A stretch of DNA of 64,000 bases from Monocercomonoides exilis (lineage: Eukaryota > Preaxostyla > Oxymonadida > Polymastigidae). Shown here in pieces: positions 1-11,563 of the stretch (positions are counted from its first letter, which is position 1; each line of letters begins with the position of its first letter). The stretch covers positions 1,900,001 through 1,964,000 of the forward strand of contig LSRY02000005.1 of NCBI GenBank assembly GCA_001643675.2, given 5' to 3'. The position numbers and the translations under genes are program-made. A model generated the notes under the pieces. That model ran no database searches and was not told the origin of the DNA. It was given only the letters and a program-made list of their open reading frames with translations.

Positions 1-1434
1 AGAAAAGTTATGATGCATCATCTGAAGTTGCAGCAGAAGAGAAGAATGGAAAGAGAGAAGAAAATAAAAGAGATGAAGGAGAAAGAAAAGAGGGAGATTG
101 AAGAAAGACTGAAGAAGGAAGAAGAAGAGAGAAAAGAAATAGAAAGGCAGCAGGCTGCGAAGCAGAAAAGAGAGTGGAAACAGCGAGAATTAAATGAAGA
201 AAGACATAGGCGCAGGATAGAAAGAGAAGAAGAGGAGAAGAAGAAGCAACAGCTGTTATTGGAACAGAAGAGAGAAAACGAAGCGTATGAAAAGTATGTG
301 TGTGAAGATAAGCAGATTAGAAAAATGCTGGCTGAAAAAGCAAAGAGGGAGAAGAGATTGGAAATTGAAAGAGAAAAAAGAGAAAGAAGAAAGAGAGACG
401 AGAAAGAGGAGAAGGAGAAAGAGGAAAAGAAGAGGCTGGCGAAAGAGAAAGAGTGGAGAGGAAGGGAATTCGAGCTGAAGATGCAACGGCAAGTTGAATT
501 AAGTGAGAAGAAGAGGAAGAAGAAGAGGAAGAAAACTAATATGAGAAGTGATAATGAAGAAAATTTGCAAGCTTTGAAAACATCACAAAGGAAAACAAGA
601 AGAATTAGAAAGGGAAAAATGGATGAAAATGTTATTAGAGAAGAATTGGATGCAAAATCAGGTGAAAGTGCCAATGGTGTTTGTGCAAACAAACAAGAAA
701 TAGAGAAGAATGAAGAATCAGATAAAATGGAATGTTTTGAAGGGGACGATAGCATTAATTACTATGGAAGAGAACAACCAAAAGAAATTGCGCCTGCTGA
801 TGTTTCAGAGGATGAATCTCAGAATTCAAAGTTCGATGCTCTTTTGTATGCTGTTGAAGAAGAAAGAAGCAAAGAAAGTGAAGGAAACTTGAAAGACAGA
901 AAAGAGATGGAAGAAAAGGAAGAGATATGTTTTGTTGAACAAAAAGAACAGATTTTAGATGTTGAGATAGAAGAATGCAAGTCAAGAACAGAAAGTGAAG
1001 AATTTGACGAATGCTGTTGTGTGAATAACGAAGACAAAAGCAAAGAATATGAACATGAAAAAATAGATTCGGAGGAAAAGAAGGATGATGAAGGAGAAGA
1101 ATCTTTGATGTGCAAGCAAATAATTGAGGAAGTTGATGAGGAGCAAAGCGGAAAAGAAGAGGTGATTAGCAATTTTGATGAAAAAGAAGAAGGAAATATT
1201 GCCATGGCAAATGAAAAAGCAAATGACAAAACGGGAGAAGCAGAATTAGAAGACATTTCTGATTTTATTGTGCAACAGAAGATGATTGAGATTGGAGAAT
1301 ATGTAGAAGAAGAAGATGATGAAAAAGAAGAAGATGAAAAAGAAAAGAAGGAAGAAACAAGCAAGGAGATGTTTGAACAAAGAATTGAAGAGGAACAAAA
1401 AGAAGAACTGCCATTTGAAGATGATATGAGATAG
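1..1434 (+). CDS. Charged coiled-coil protein, 5' end outside window
   Basis: The reading frame is open from the first base of the window, so the ATG at 10 is probably not the true start and the gene is cut by the window edge. It ends at TAG 1432-1434. The visible 470-odd residues fall in two parts. The first 180 are Arg/Lys/Glu-rich with heptad-like spacing, expected to form a long single alpha helix or coiled coil, and end in a basic KKRKKKRKK stretch that could act as a nuclear signal. The rest is acidic, with Glu/Asp-rich blocks around short hydrophobic patches. I recognise no catalytic or binding domain. The antisense Ser-rich frame is the mirror of the Glu/Lys codons. An AATAAA at 1535-1540 is a plausible poly(A) signal. 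Function is unknown; composition alone suggests a structural or scaffold protein. Confidence 0.6.
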   Translation, partial: RKVMMHHLKLQQKRRMEREKKIKEMKEKEKREIEERLKKEEEERKEIERQQAAKQKREWKQRELNEERHRRRIEREEEEKKKQQLLLEQKRENEAYEKYVCEDKQIRKMLAEKAKREKRLEIEREKRERRKRDEKEEKEKEEKKRLAKEKEWRGREFELKMQRQVELSEKKRKKKRKKTNMRSDNEENLQALKTSQRKTRRIRKGKMDENVIREELDAKSGESANGVCANKQEIEKNEESDKMECFEGDDSINYYGREQPKEIAPADVSEDESQNSKFDALLYAVEEERSKESEGNLKDRKEMEEKEEICFVEQKEQILDVEIEECKSRTESEEFDECCCVNNEDKSKEYEHEKIDSEEKKDDEGEESLMCKQIIEEVDEEQSGKEEVISNFDEKEEGNIAMANEKANDKTGEAELEDISDFIVQQKMIEIGEYVEEEDDEKEEDEKEKKEETSKEMFEQRIEEEQKEELPFEDDMR

Positions 1435-2651
1435 ACACAAAAACAAACTGGAAATTAATTGAATGACATTCGAAAGAACTGAGCTTGATTCACTGTCTCT
1501 GTATTGCCAGTCAGAAATGTTATGTTCTCTTCTCAATAAAGGCAAGCATGAGCTTATTTGATCGATCGTTATACCTTTTTATAACAAGTTATTGAGGATG
1601 ATTAAGCAATTTCTGAAAATGATAGTGAAAAAAATCATTGACTTCATCTTCGGATTTTCGAAAAAAATGAAAAACGAACAGCTTCATCTAAATAACAAAG
1701 AGAAGGAAAAACAGAACGGAAATGATTGGCAGGTTATCTTCTCATTATCTATTGGACAAATTCAATGAAACAATCTTCAATATAATTATTAATACTTAAA
1801 AAGATTTTGAAAGAAACTATTCCAAGATGAATGCGAGATTTCAGATCTCCAACAAAATAATACATGAATTTATTTATTTATTTACAACAACTTTACAATA
1901 TTACGAGTGTTTTTATGCATATCTATGTAGATATTGGTTGCTCCTCTACGATTTATATTTGCTTTTCTTTTTTTTTTTCAAATAACATATTTCAAATGTT
2001 TATGTATTTTGAATAAGTACTTTTTTTTTTTCATTTTTTTAAATGAAAAAGGTTCATATGCATCTATCTTTTCAATAAAAATGTTGATTTTTTCACGTGA
2101 AAAAATATTAATTAAAGGCTTCATTTATAATTATTATTTTTTCTTCTGAGAAATTTTTTTATTTAAAGTTGTATGTGTCTTTATTTTTTATTCACTTCAA
2201 AATTGCTTCATCATCATTTGAAATTGTGAAAGTTTATTTTCAAACCTTTCATTTTTAAACAACTTCATTTCAATTTCATTTGTTATCGCGAAATACCTGT
2301 AAATTTTTAATTCCAAAAAAAGAAAGAAAGAAAAGTTGATGGATAAATGAGGAAAATAAAACATAAAAATAATAGAGAGTCTGCATTGACAAATACAATG
2401 TGTATTGTTGATGCAGGAGTCATTTTTTTTAAATATCGTTTTCATTTTTTTATCATTGATTTATTAGAAAAGAATCTTTTGATGAATGATGAACGCTAAT
2501 AAAATATCATTTTTAATTGACAATCATAACTCTCCTTTTGTTTGACAATTATAGTACAGATTTTTCTCTTTAAAGAAAATTTCAATATCAAAACATAAAT
2601 GCCCCATTTTTTTTATTGTTCAAAGTGGCCAGCCATTAAGTTCAATATAAA
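1435..2651. other. AT-rich spacer, no gene seen
   Basis: About 1.2 kb of AT-rich DNA with many T and A runs lies between the upstream coiled-coil gene and the USP gene. Open frames here are short, Phe/Lys/Asn-rich and show no family signature. It probably holds the 3' UTR of the first gene and the promoter of the USP gene. No clear TATA box or other motif could be assigned. Confidence 0.6.
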
Positions 2652-5600
2652 ATGGCTAGATTGTCACCTTTGCAAAAAGAACAAATTACAAATGATGTAG
2701 GAATCGAGAATAAAAAAGTTGGGGATATCGTTTGCTTGGTAGAAAGCGATTTTATAGAAAGCTTCATGAATGATGAACCTATTGGACAAATCGACAATAC
2801 AAAACTTCAGGATACTACTCCAAATAAATTAAAGAAAGGTTTGAGCTATTAATATATATTTGATGTGAAATTATTGTTTTTTCTTTTTTGAAGATATTTT
2901 GCTGTGTCAGCATTTCAACGTGATTTCTGAAGCAAACTGGCAAAAACTTGTTGATGCATATGACGGAGGACCAAAGATCATGCGAAAAATTGTGGAGGTT
3001 AATGGTAAAAAAGTTGTTGACCTTTCAGGTCGCGATTATTCATTCAAATTTGTAAATGCTCCGGCTGATACAATGAAGGATGAAGAGCTTCAATACACAT
3101 TTCTTTTTCCGCCAAAATCTGTGTCATTTCCAATGAATTCTACCTTTAAAGATATGATAAGATTGATAATGAAAGAATTTAATTTAACTCAATCACATGC
3201 TTTGATTTTTTGGAGCTCCAATTCGCCATCTCACAAATTCAAATTCACGGATCTTGAGAGCTTTGAAAGATCAGCAAGTTACAGCGGAAGTGTTGACCTT
3301 ATGAAAGTCGAGCCATTCCAAACAGACGAGTTTATTGTTCGAATCAAGGATGTTTTTTCAGATGAAAACACAACAGCCTCAGCAGGAGTCAGCAGTTCTC
3401 CTTCAACCAGCTCAACTACCTCATCTACAGTGGCTCCTATGAGTGCACCATCAACTGCATCAGCTAATTCATCCAACAAAACAGCAACTTCAACAACTTC
3501 ATCATCTGCTCCTGGAAAACCCTCTTCAGGAGCATCATCAGACGCCAAAGGAAGCCAAAGCAGCAGCTCTTCTTCCTCCTCTGCGCCTGCTGTTTCATCC
3601 TCCTCCGTCACGCCCTATTCCTCCTGTCAAACATTTCCCCCAGCATCAGAGATTGCTGCCAAACCGTCGTGGCAGAAGCCCGAGCGCCCAGGTCTTGTGG
3701 GGCTGGACAACTTGGGCAACACGTGCTACATGAACAGCGCACTGCAGTGTCTGTCACACGCTGTTCCGCTGACAGCACGCATGCTGAACTACTCGTTCGC
3801 CTCAGAGCTGAATGTGGAGAACGTGCTCGGCTGCGAAGGGAAGATGGCAGCGAACTATGCAGAGCTCCTGCGGTGCCTGTGGAGAGGCACTGAAAAGAAG
3901 ATTAGGCCAATGAAAATCAAAACAGTGATTGGTCATTTTTCTCCACAGTTTGCGGGGTTTGCACAGCACGATGCACAGGAGTTGCTGTCGTTTATGTTGG
4001 ATGCTTTGGTATGTTATCGAGTCGGGTTCTTATTTTTCTTTATAGTGTGCAATGAATGATTGTTATGTCTGTATTTCAATGAATTTTCATTCATACACAT
4101 CCTTTTTTAAATTTGTCATTCTTTTCCTCGTTTTTATCATCTTTTTTTTTCTTTTCCTTTCTTTTTATTTCTCACTCACACAGCACGAAGACATGAACCG
4201 TGTGAAGAAGAAGCCGTATGTGGAGCAGAAAGAGGCAGTGAAGGACGATGCGACAGAAGCAGCCGAGGCGTGGGAGCGGCATCTGCAGCGCAACCAGTCG
4301 GCGATTGTGGATCTCTTCTGCGGCCAGCTGAAGTCGACGATCGACTGCCCTGTGTGCAAAAAGAGGAGCGTCACATTTGACCCTTGCAATGTGTTCAGCC
4401 TGCCCATCCCAGGCAACAATGGAAGGCTGGTGTCGGTGGTGTTTGTGCCGCTGCAGAGGCCGATGGGCGAGAGAAGAGGAGAGGAGGAGAAGGAGAAGGA
4501 GAAAGAGAAAATGAAGAGTGAGGCGGAAGAAGAGGGAGAAAACAAGTATTGGAGATTGTTTGAGGACGATAACATTGTTCCTGGAATGACAGAAGATTCA
4601 TCATCATCATCTTCTTCCTCTTCCTCTTCCTGCTCTTCCTGCTCTTCCTCATCCTCATCCCTATCCAATCCGCCTCTCCCTAACTACCCTTCCATCTGCC
4701 TCACACCAAACCCTTTCATCCAACGAGCCATCAGCCTCATTGTAGACGTGCCACACAACGGAAACTATCTGAGCCTGCTGACTGCGCTTTCACCGCTTGT
4801 AGATGTCCCTCCTTACCGCCTGATGGCGTGTGAGCAGTCGACTGGGAGTATTTCACGCTTCTTCTCGCCTTACGACCCGCTCGGCACGAGCTTCACGAAG
4901 CCTGTCATTGTGTATGAGGTGGAAGGGTACAACACGATGGAGAAGCCGTCAGTTTCTGGCTATAATTCTTCTCAGATGGCAGTTTCGTCGGCGTCGGGGC
5001 TGTGCCAGCTGTGGAAGGCGATGATCTGTAGAGGCGGAGGAGGAGGTGTAGGAGGAGGGGATGGGATGCAGTTTGACCCGTCTTTGGCGGTGGATCCGTT
5101 GATTGATGCGAGAATGAGAGAGGAAGATGCACAGATCAGGAAGATGATTGAGGAGGAGAAGAGGAAGAAGCAGGCGGAGGAGGAGAAAAAAAAGAAAGAG
5201 GAGGAAGAAAAAAAGAAAAAGGAGGAAGAAGAGAGGAAGAAGAAAGAGGAAGAAGAAAGGAAGAAGAAAGAAGAAGAAGATATTCGCTTAGGACTTCGGC
5301 CAGAAAAGACAGAAGAAGAAAAAGCGAAAGAAGAGGCCGAGCGGATCGAAAGAGAAGAGAGAGAGAAAGAAGCAGAGGAGAAAAGGAAGAAAGAGGATGA
5401 AGATGCGAAGGCAGCAGCAGAACTGGCTAAAGAACTGGAAGAGAAAGACAGGAAAGAACGGGAAGAGCAGCTGCGAAAGGAGAAAGAGGCGTTTGACTAC
5501 GAAAACGACCGGTATGTGCTGAAGACGGTGTCATGTACAGTTTCAATCATGGCGTCGTATTCACTTCCATACAACAGCCATCCAATCACTCCTCCTCTTC

Positions 5601-8600
5601 TGGTGGCGCTGCGGTTGAAGCACAATACTCTTGATGACTTACACGATAAAGTGTGGATTATGCATAGAAGGTTCATTGACCCGCTGCTGTATGCGTGTTG
5701 GAGAGAGAGGAGGGTGGAGGTGGAGAAGGAGGAGAGGGAAGGGAAGAATGTGGAGGTGGAGGAAGAAGTAGAGGTTGAAGAAGATGAAGAAGAAGAGAAG
5801 GAGAAGGAGGAGGAGGAGAAGGGAAAAGAAAATGTTGAAGGTTCTGAAGCAGATAAGAAAGATAAGGAATTAGCTGAGCATTCTTCTTCTTCCTCCTCTT
5901 CCTCTTCTGATAATTCATCAACAGATTTAGCAGAAGGAGCGAAATGCGAATGCGGATGTGATTGTGATTGTGAAGGTTATACTATCAATGATCAAACAGG
6001 AAGCACTTCTTCTGATAGCAGCATTCAGAATGAAACAAAAGCAGAAGAAAAGAAAGCAAACGAGGAATCTTCAGCATCCAATGATACTTCTGACACAAAT
6101 GCAACTGCAGATTCCGAACAGCCAAAGAAGAAGAAGAAGAAGACAATAAAGTTCACCTCTATGAAGAATCTTCCTTATTCTGAACCTCTTTTTGGTGAGG
6201 GTAATGCACATCTTGTTGCTCCGCATTCGATGGGGACGACTTTTGGCATCGAGCACACGCTTCCTGTTGAGCCGTGGTATTATTCGCAGAGGATGACGTG
6301 CTGGCAGCCGGAGAAGGTGAGGGGAGAGGAGAAGGAGAAGATGGAGAAGGAGAAGAGGGAAAGAGGAGGGAAAGAGGAAAGGAAGATGGAGGAGAAAGAG
6401 GAGAAGAAGGAGAAAAGAGCGATGGAAGTGATTAGAGAGGATACAAAAATGGTTGATGATGCAAAATGCAAAGAAGCAGAAAAGAGCAAAGAGAAGGAGA
6501 AGGAGAAAGAGAAAGAGAAAGAGAAAGAGGAGAAGAAAGAAGAAGAAGAGTTGTGTGATTTTAAGTGCCCCTGGCGATGGCAAGAGCAACTTGATAGCGA
6601 CAACACAAAAACTCTTATTGGTTCAGAATTGATTGAGAAAATAATACCTGATTATTCAAGAGGTATTGACAAGTCAGACAAAATGAACGAAGCAAAAGAA
6701 GAAGGAAAAGCAAGCGAATCTGATGCATCGTCTGCACAAACAGCGAAAGATGAAGAAAAGGAAGTGAGGAAGTTAATTAAGCAGCTTAAAAGTATGCTCA
6801 GTGATTATCCAGAAGAATCTAAGCTTCCGCTGGCTTATGGACCGCATCCACCTCCTCTTCCGCTTCTACTTGAATTGTGCAGAAAAGGAGCATTTGACGA
6901 GGAAGAACCAACTCAACAGAATTCTCAGAGTTCGTCTTCAATTAAAATGGAGGCTGACGTGAATGAGAAGGCAAATGATGACAAAAGCACTGAAAATGCA
7001 TCTCTGTCATCTCAATCGCAATCAAGTGACTCTTCCACATCAGACGCATCTGGCAAACTTTCCACTCACCTCCGTCCTCCGCTTCCCTCTCTGTCAGCAC
7101 TCACCGGCACTCTCACATCATTCTACCCTCTTCTCGAGCGCTGGCTCTTCTCTCTCCCTCCTCCGCCTCGTGCTCTCACTCCCTATCGCATTGTCTGTGA
7201 TCGTGTGGCGTTTGTGAAGGATCCTGTTGAAATTCCCAGGGGAGCTGAGGTGTGTGCTTCGAATGAGGCATTGGCACAGCAGGAAGGGTTGAGCATCTGC
7301 TGGCTGGCAAACACAGGCTACTGGGGCAAAGAGAGCACGTGTGTGGATTGCTTTAAAGCAGGCGATGTGGCAGAGCACGAGACGATGCAGCGGAGGAAGA
7401 AAGAAAGAGATGTGACAGCAGACAACAAAGTGAGTTTGATGGACTGCTTCAACCAGTTTGTGAAGGAGGAGCAGCTGTCAGAGGGAAATGAATGGTACTG
7501 CACACGATGCAAGGAACACAGGCTGGCGCTGAAGAAGCTGGATGTGTGGAGGCTTCCACCAGTAATGATTGTGCAGCTAAAGAGATTCACTTCGGCGAAT
7601 CAGAACGCTGCAATAAGCAGGTGTGTGTTAGCGTTGGAGATGGTGATGGCTGTGGTGCTTTTTGATTGATATTTGAAAGATTCTCATATTTTTTTTTATG
7701 TATTTTATGATATTTTATTTTTGAATATAAAAAATATTTAATTTTCTTTTCTTTTCTTTTTGATAATTCTTTTTTGTTTCTAATTTCCAATGTTTTTTCT
7801 TTATTTCTTTTTTTTTCAGCATAATTCCCTCTGTCTTCTCAATGGACGAGGCAGAGAGGCAGAAGATCGACATCAATGTAGATTATCCACTGGAAAATCT
7901 GAATCTTTCGAAGATTGAGCAGTGCGACCCAGCTATTGTGCAGACAATGATGGATCGAGTGAAGGCGAAGGAGAACGAAAGAGAGAAAGCAAGACAGGAG
8001 TTGTGGGAGACTGCAAAGGAGAAAGAGGAGAAAGAGGAAAAACAAGAAAAACCAGAAAACTCAAAAGAAGCTGAAAAGAAAGGAGAAGATGGAAAAGCCA
8101 AAGAAAGTGCTGACAAAGCAAAGGCTTCAGATGAAAAGGCTTCAGACGCTTCTTCGAAAGCAGGCTGTCAGCCAATCTATGATCTCTTTGGAGTGATTGT
8201 TCATTCAGGAACAGCTGGGGCCGGGCATTACACAGCATATGTGCTTGACCCTGCTTCTCCTCCGCCTGCTTCTTCTTCCTCTTCTTCTTCTAGTAATTCT
8301 TACTCATACAATTACTCCTCATCCACTTACTATTCCTCCTACAGCTACTACGGCACAAACGGGAAATGGTGTTCGTTCAATGATGGAATAGCCACGACAA
8401 CATATCCGTCTGTGGTGAAGACGAAGGACGCATACATCCTGTGCTACAAGCGGAGAGGGCTGGAGTGGAGCCAGAAGCTGATTGACGAGGCAGTAAAGGA
8501 AGCAGAGCGAGTAGAAGCGAAGTGGAAGATCCCAACACAGCCAGATTTGCCTGATCTGAAAGATTTGCCTGACTTACCAGTTGTATCTGATTTGCCTGAG

Positions 8601-10517
8601 ACAAAGAAAGAGGAAGGAATGAAAGTGAATGAGAGTGCAGAGAAAGGAAAGGGTTCTACTGATTCTGCAGCAGATGCACAGAAGAAAGCGAATGATGATA
8701 CTGTTTCAATCACATTCACTTTCAAGAATATCATGTTGCCTTCTACGCCTGATGAAGAAATCAAACACACAAATCTTGGTGAGCCAGTTACCATTTCGTT
8801 TGATAAAAACGCCAGCCAAGTGAGGATTGTGCAGACGCTTATCAAAGAACTGGAGCTGAATCCGAGCTATTCGATCAAGCTGTGGACGGACGGGGTGAGT
8901 GAGCAAGATTCAAAACCTTTCAATTTCATTGACATGGAAACGCTGCTGAAAGGAGCAGGGGGGAAGAGGTCGGTGAAGATTGAGTATTCTTCGTCTTTCT
9001 TGTTTGACAACTATGCGAGGCATCTGAAGGTGTATGTGGATGCACCAGAGCCTGTGACAAGAGGCATTCCAGGTGCAGAGGTGGAGATAGATGGAGATAA
9101 AGAGAAAGAGAAAGAAAAGAAAGAAGAAGATAAAACCACACCAGAATTGAAGATGGATGAGGATGAGTCTGCCGCTCCATCAGTTATTCCCACAACATCA
9201 CCACAAACACCATCGAATGACTCAAAAACAACTGAAATAACACAGCCAGGCAAGTCAGATGCTCCTTCTTCCGCCACAATCACCTTCACCTTCAAAAACC
9301 CGATGACAGACATGACGCCAGACGACGAGATCTGCCACACCGATTTGGGCGAGCCTTTCTCAGTCACTTTTGACGAGAATATGAGCAACTCGGATATGAT
9401 TGTGAAGATGATGAAGGAGCTGAAGCTGAAAGAGACGAGCTTAATTAAGTGCTGGAGCGTTGGGGAGCGCGCAAAGGCATTCAAATTCAGCAACCTGAAG
9501 ACGATGCTGGAAGGGGCAGGAAACAAAAACGAAGTTTGTGTTGAGATTCTGCCTGAGAACAGTTCAGATACAATGGCATTCAAGCTTAGCTGCTACAAGG
9601 CTTATGCTTCCACTCCATCTGCTGCAGCTGCTGGCTCTTCAAATTCGTCGCTGCATTCATCAGCTGCTTCAGCCACATCGACTTCCTCGAGCAGGACAGA
9701 CAACTTTGACTACGATGACACAATAAACTGTGATGCAAGAAGCATGGAATTTGAGTTCCGATTCAAGAATGAGCCAACACCCGGAATGACATATTACGAG
9801 CTGATGCACACGTGCACAGCACCGCCGGTGAAGGTCAAGCTGTATGAGGGAATGGATGCGATACAGATTATACGCACACTCATAAAGAATCTGCATTTGA
9901 ACAAAGAAATGCACATAATGTTCTGGAATTCACTGCCGCATCCTAGGCCATTCACCTTCTTTGATTTTGAAACCTTTGTCAAGGCAACAAGTGAAGTCAA
10001 TAAAGTGACCATTGAGCTGCTGAGCAAGTTTAATAAAGAACCAAAGGAGTTTAACCTCAACTATTACTGGAAGTGGTGCAATGAGGTGGTTGCGGATGAC
10101 ACTTCATCTATTAATGAAGATCAGCCAAGTGCTGGTTCTTCTGTATCCACAACATCTTCTGTTGTCGATACGAAACCTCCTCCTTCACAAACAACTTCAG
10201 CGTCATCTTCATCATCATCATCATCTTCATCATCATCATCATCATCATCTTCTTCTTCTTCTTCTTCTTCTTCTTCTTCTTCTTCTTCTGCACCTTCAGC
10301 TCCACTCCAGTGCATATTTGTGCTTCCATCCTTAGAAGGTGATGTGGATCTTGTGGATCTTGAGAACATTACAAAAATTGAGGAGGAAGAGAAAGTCAGG
10401 GCAGAAGAGAGAAAAGCCGAACAGGCAAGAATTGCAGAGGAAAAAAGGCTGAAAGAAGATTTGAAGAAAGTGCAAGAGGCAGAAGCCGAGATGGCAAAGG
10501 CAGCTGCTGTTAAGTGA
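2652..10517 (+). CDS. Ubiquitin-specific protease, DUSP-UBL-USP type, giant
   Basis: Exons 2652-2838, 2894-4008, 4184-7620 and 7820-10517 join in frame to 2478 residues. All introns are GT-AG (55, 175 and 199 bp). Order: a DUSP-like domain (about residues 23-105, with VCLVESDFIESFM and IDNTKL), a UBL-like module (about 118-205), a Ser/Thr linker, then the USP (C19) catalytic domain. The Cys box is GNTCYMNS (nucleophile Cys340). The zinc knuckle is CPVC (Cys489/Cys492) paired with CTRC (Cys1540/Cys1543). The His box is GAGHYTAYV (His1716), followed by WCSFND. The catalytic domain is normally about 350 residues. Here roughly 1,000 residues of Glu/Lys and Ser tracts separate the two zinc-ligand pairs. 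Three more UBL-like modules follow (about 1873, 2065 and 2220), then a Ser run and a charged tail. The order resembles the USP4/11/15 group. It should cleave ubiquitin from substrates; all visible catalytic residues are intact. Confidence 0.9.
10201..10290 (+). repeat. Trinucleotide (TCA/TCT)n tract coding poly-Ser
   Basis: A nearly pure run of TCA then TCT codons inside the last USP exon encodes about 30 consecutive serines. The purity of the codons, unlike the mixed codons of older Ser tracts in the window, points to recent slippage. The length is likely polymorphic. Confidence 0.85.
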
Positions 10518-11563
10518 TTCGAATATTTAATCAATGTTTTTTTCTTTTCTTTTCTTTTCTTTCTTTTTCATCTTTTTGTCAATTGTTTGCTTTGTTTCTT
10601 TCGTGCCCATTTTGGATGTTTTCATTATCTTTAATTAAATTTTATTTTCATTTGGAATTCATGTTTCACTGTATTTTTTTATTTAATTTAATTTTATTTC
10701 CTGGAGCTATTTCATTTCATCGTGTTATTCGTCGGGTTCGTTCGTTCATTCAGTTGTCTTTTTCTCCAACTCTTAATTCGTTTGTTAATGAAATCGCGTC
10801 TTTTTTATCACTTGTGGTTTTTTATTTGTTGTTTTTTTAAAAAAGATTTGAGAGGAAAAGAGATGCTAAATTTTATAAAGGAATAACAAGACGAATTGAT
10901 GAAGCTGATAAATTTGATTTTGTTCTTTTTTTAAGATTTAAAAGGGATTAAAGATTTCTTTTCAAAAATTGATTATTTCCGTTATAAATTATCCACATTG
11001 AATGTTGGGATTCTGTGAAAAAGTGAAAATATAATCTATTATTTAATAATGTTATTAAAAAAAGGATAAATCATTGCATTATGCTTGCTTATTCATTCCA
11101 GATTTCAGATTTCATATTTTTATCAAAAAACCAAATTGTGAAAAAAAGTGGGACAATTAAATATGATGTGAAAAATTACTTATAAAACATGAAAAGCTCT
11201 CACATTTAAATACAAAGAACTTTTCGGAGCGTTTGTGCGCAATGTCCAAACAAAATTCAAAACATACAAAAGCAAGTAAAATCGAAATAAATGATAAGAT
11301 TATCATTCCGAATTCAACAACAAAAAACATTTTTGTTTTCAAAAATTGTGCGATTCAATAAAATGAAATTATAAATTGTCAAAAATTATTAGGAAAAGAA
11401 AATGAATATTTTCTTATTTATAAATACAACAAATCAACAAGAAATAATTCGAAAACTACATATCAAAGAGTGAGCAAAACTTACATAATTTCAAAATCAA
11501 ATGGATCAATAAAACACTTCATCTTCATATGCACATCTGGACAATACTATTTTCTGTTTTGTT
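10518..11563. other. Convergent spacer, no gene seen
   Basis: AT-rich DNA between the 3' ends of the USP gene (+) and the acyl-CoA synthetase gene (-). It contains T-rich runs just after the USP stop and no reading frame with a recognisable family. It presumably holds both 3' UTRs and terminators. Confidence 0.6.
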
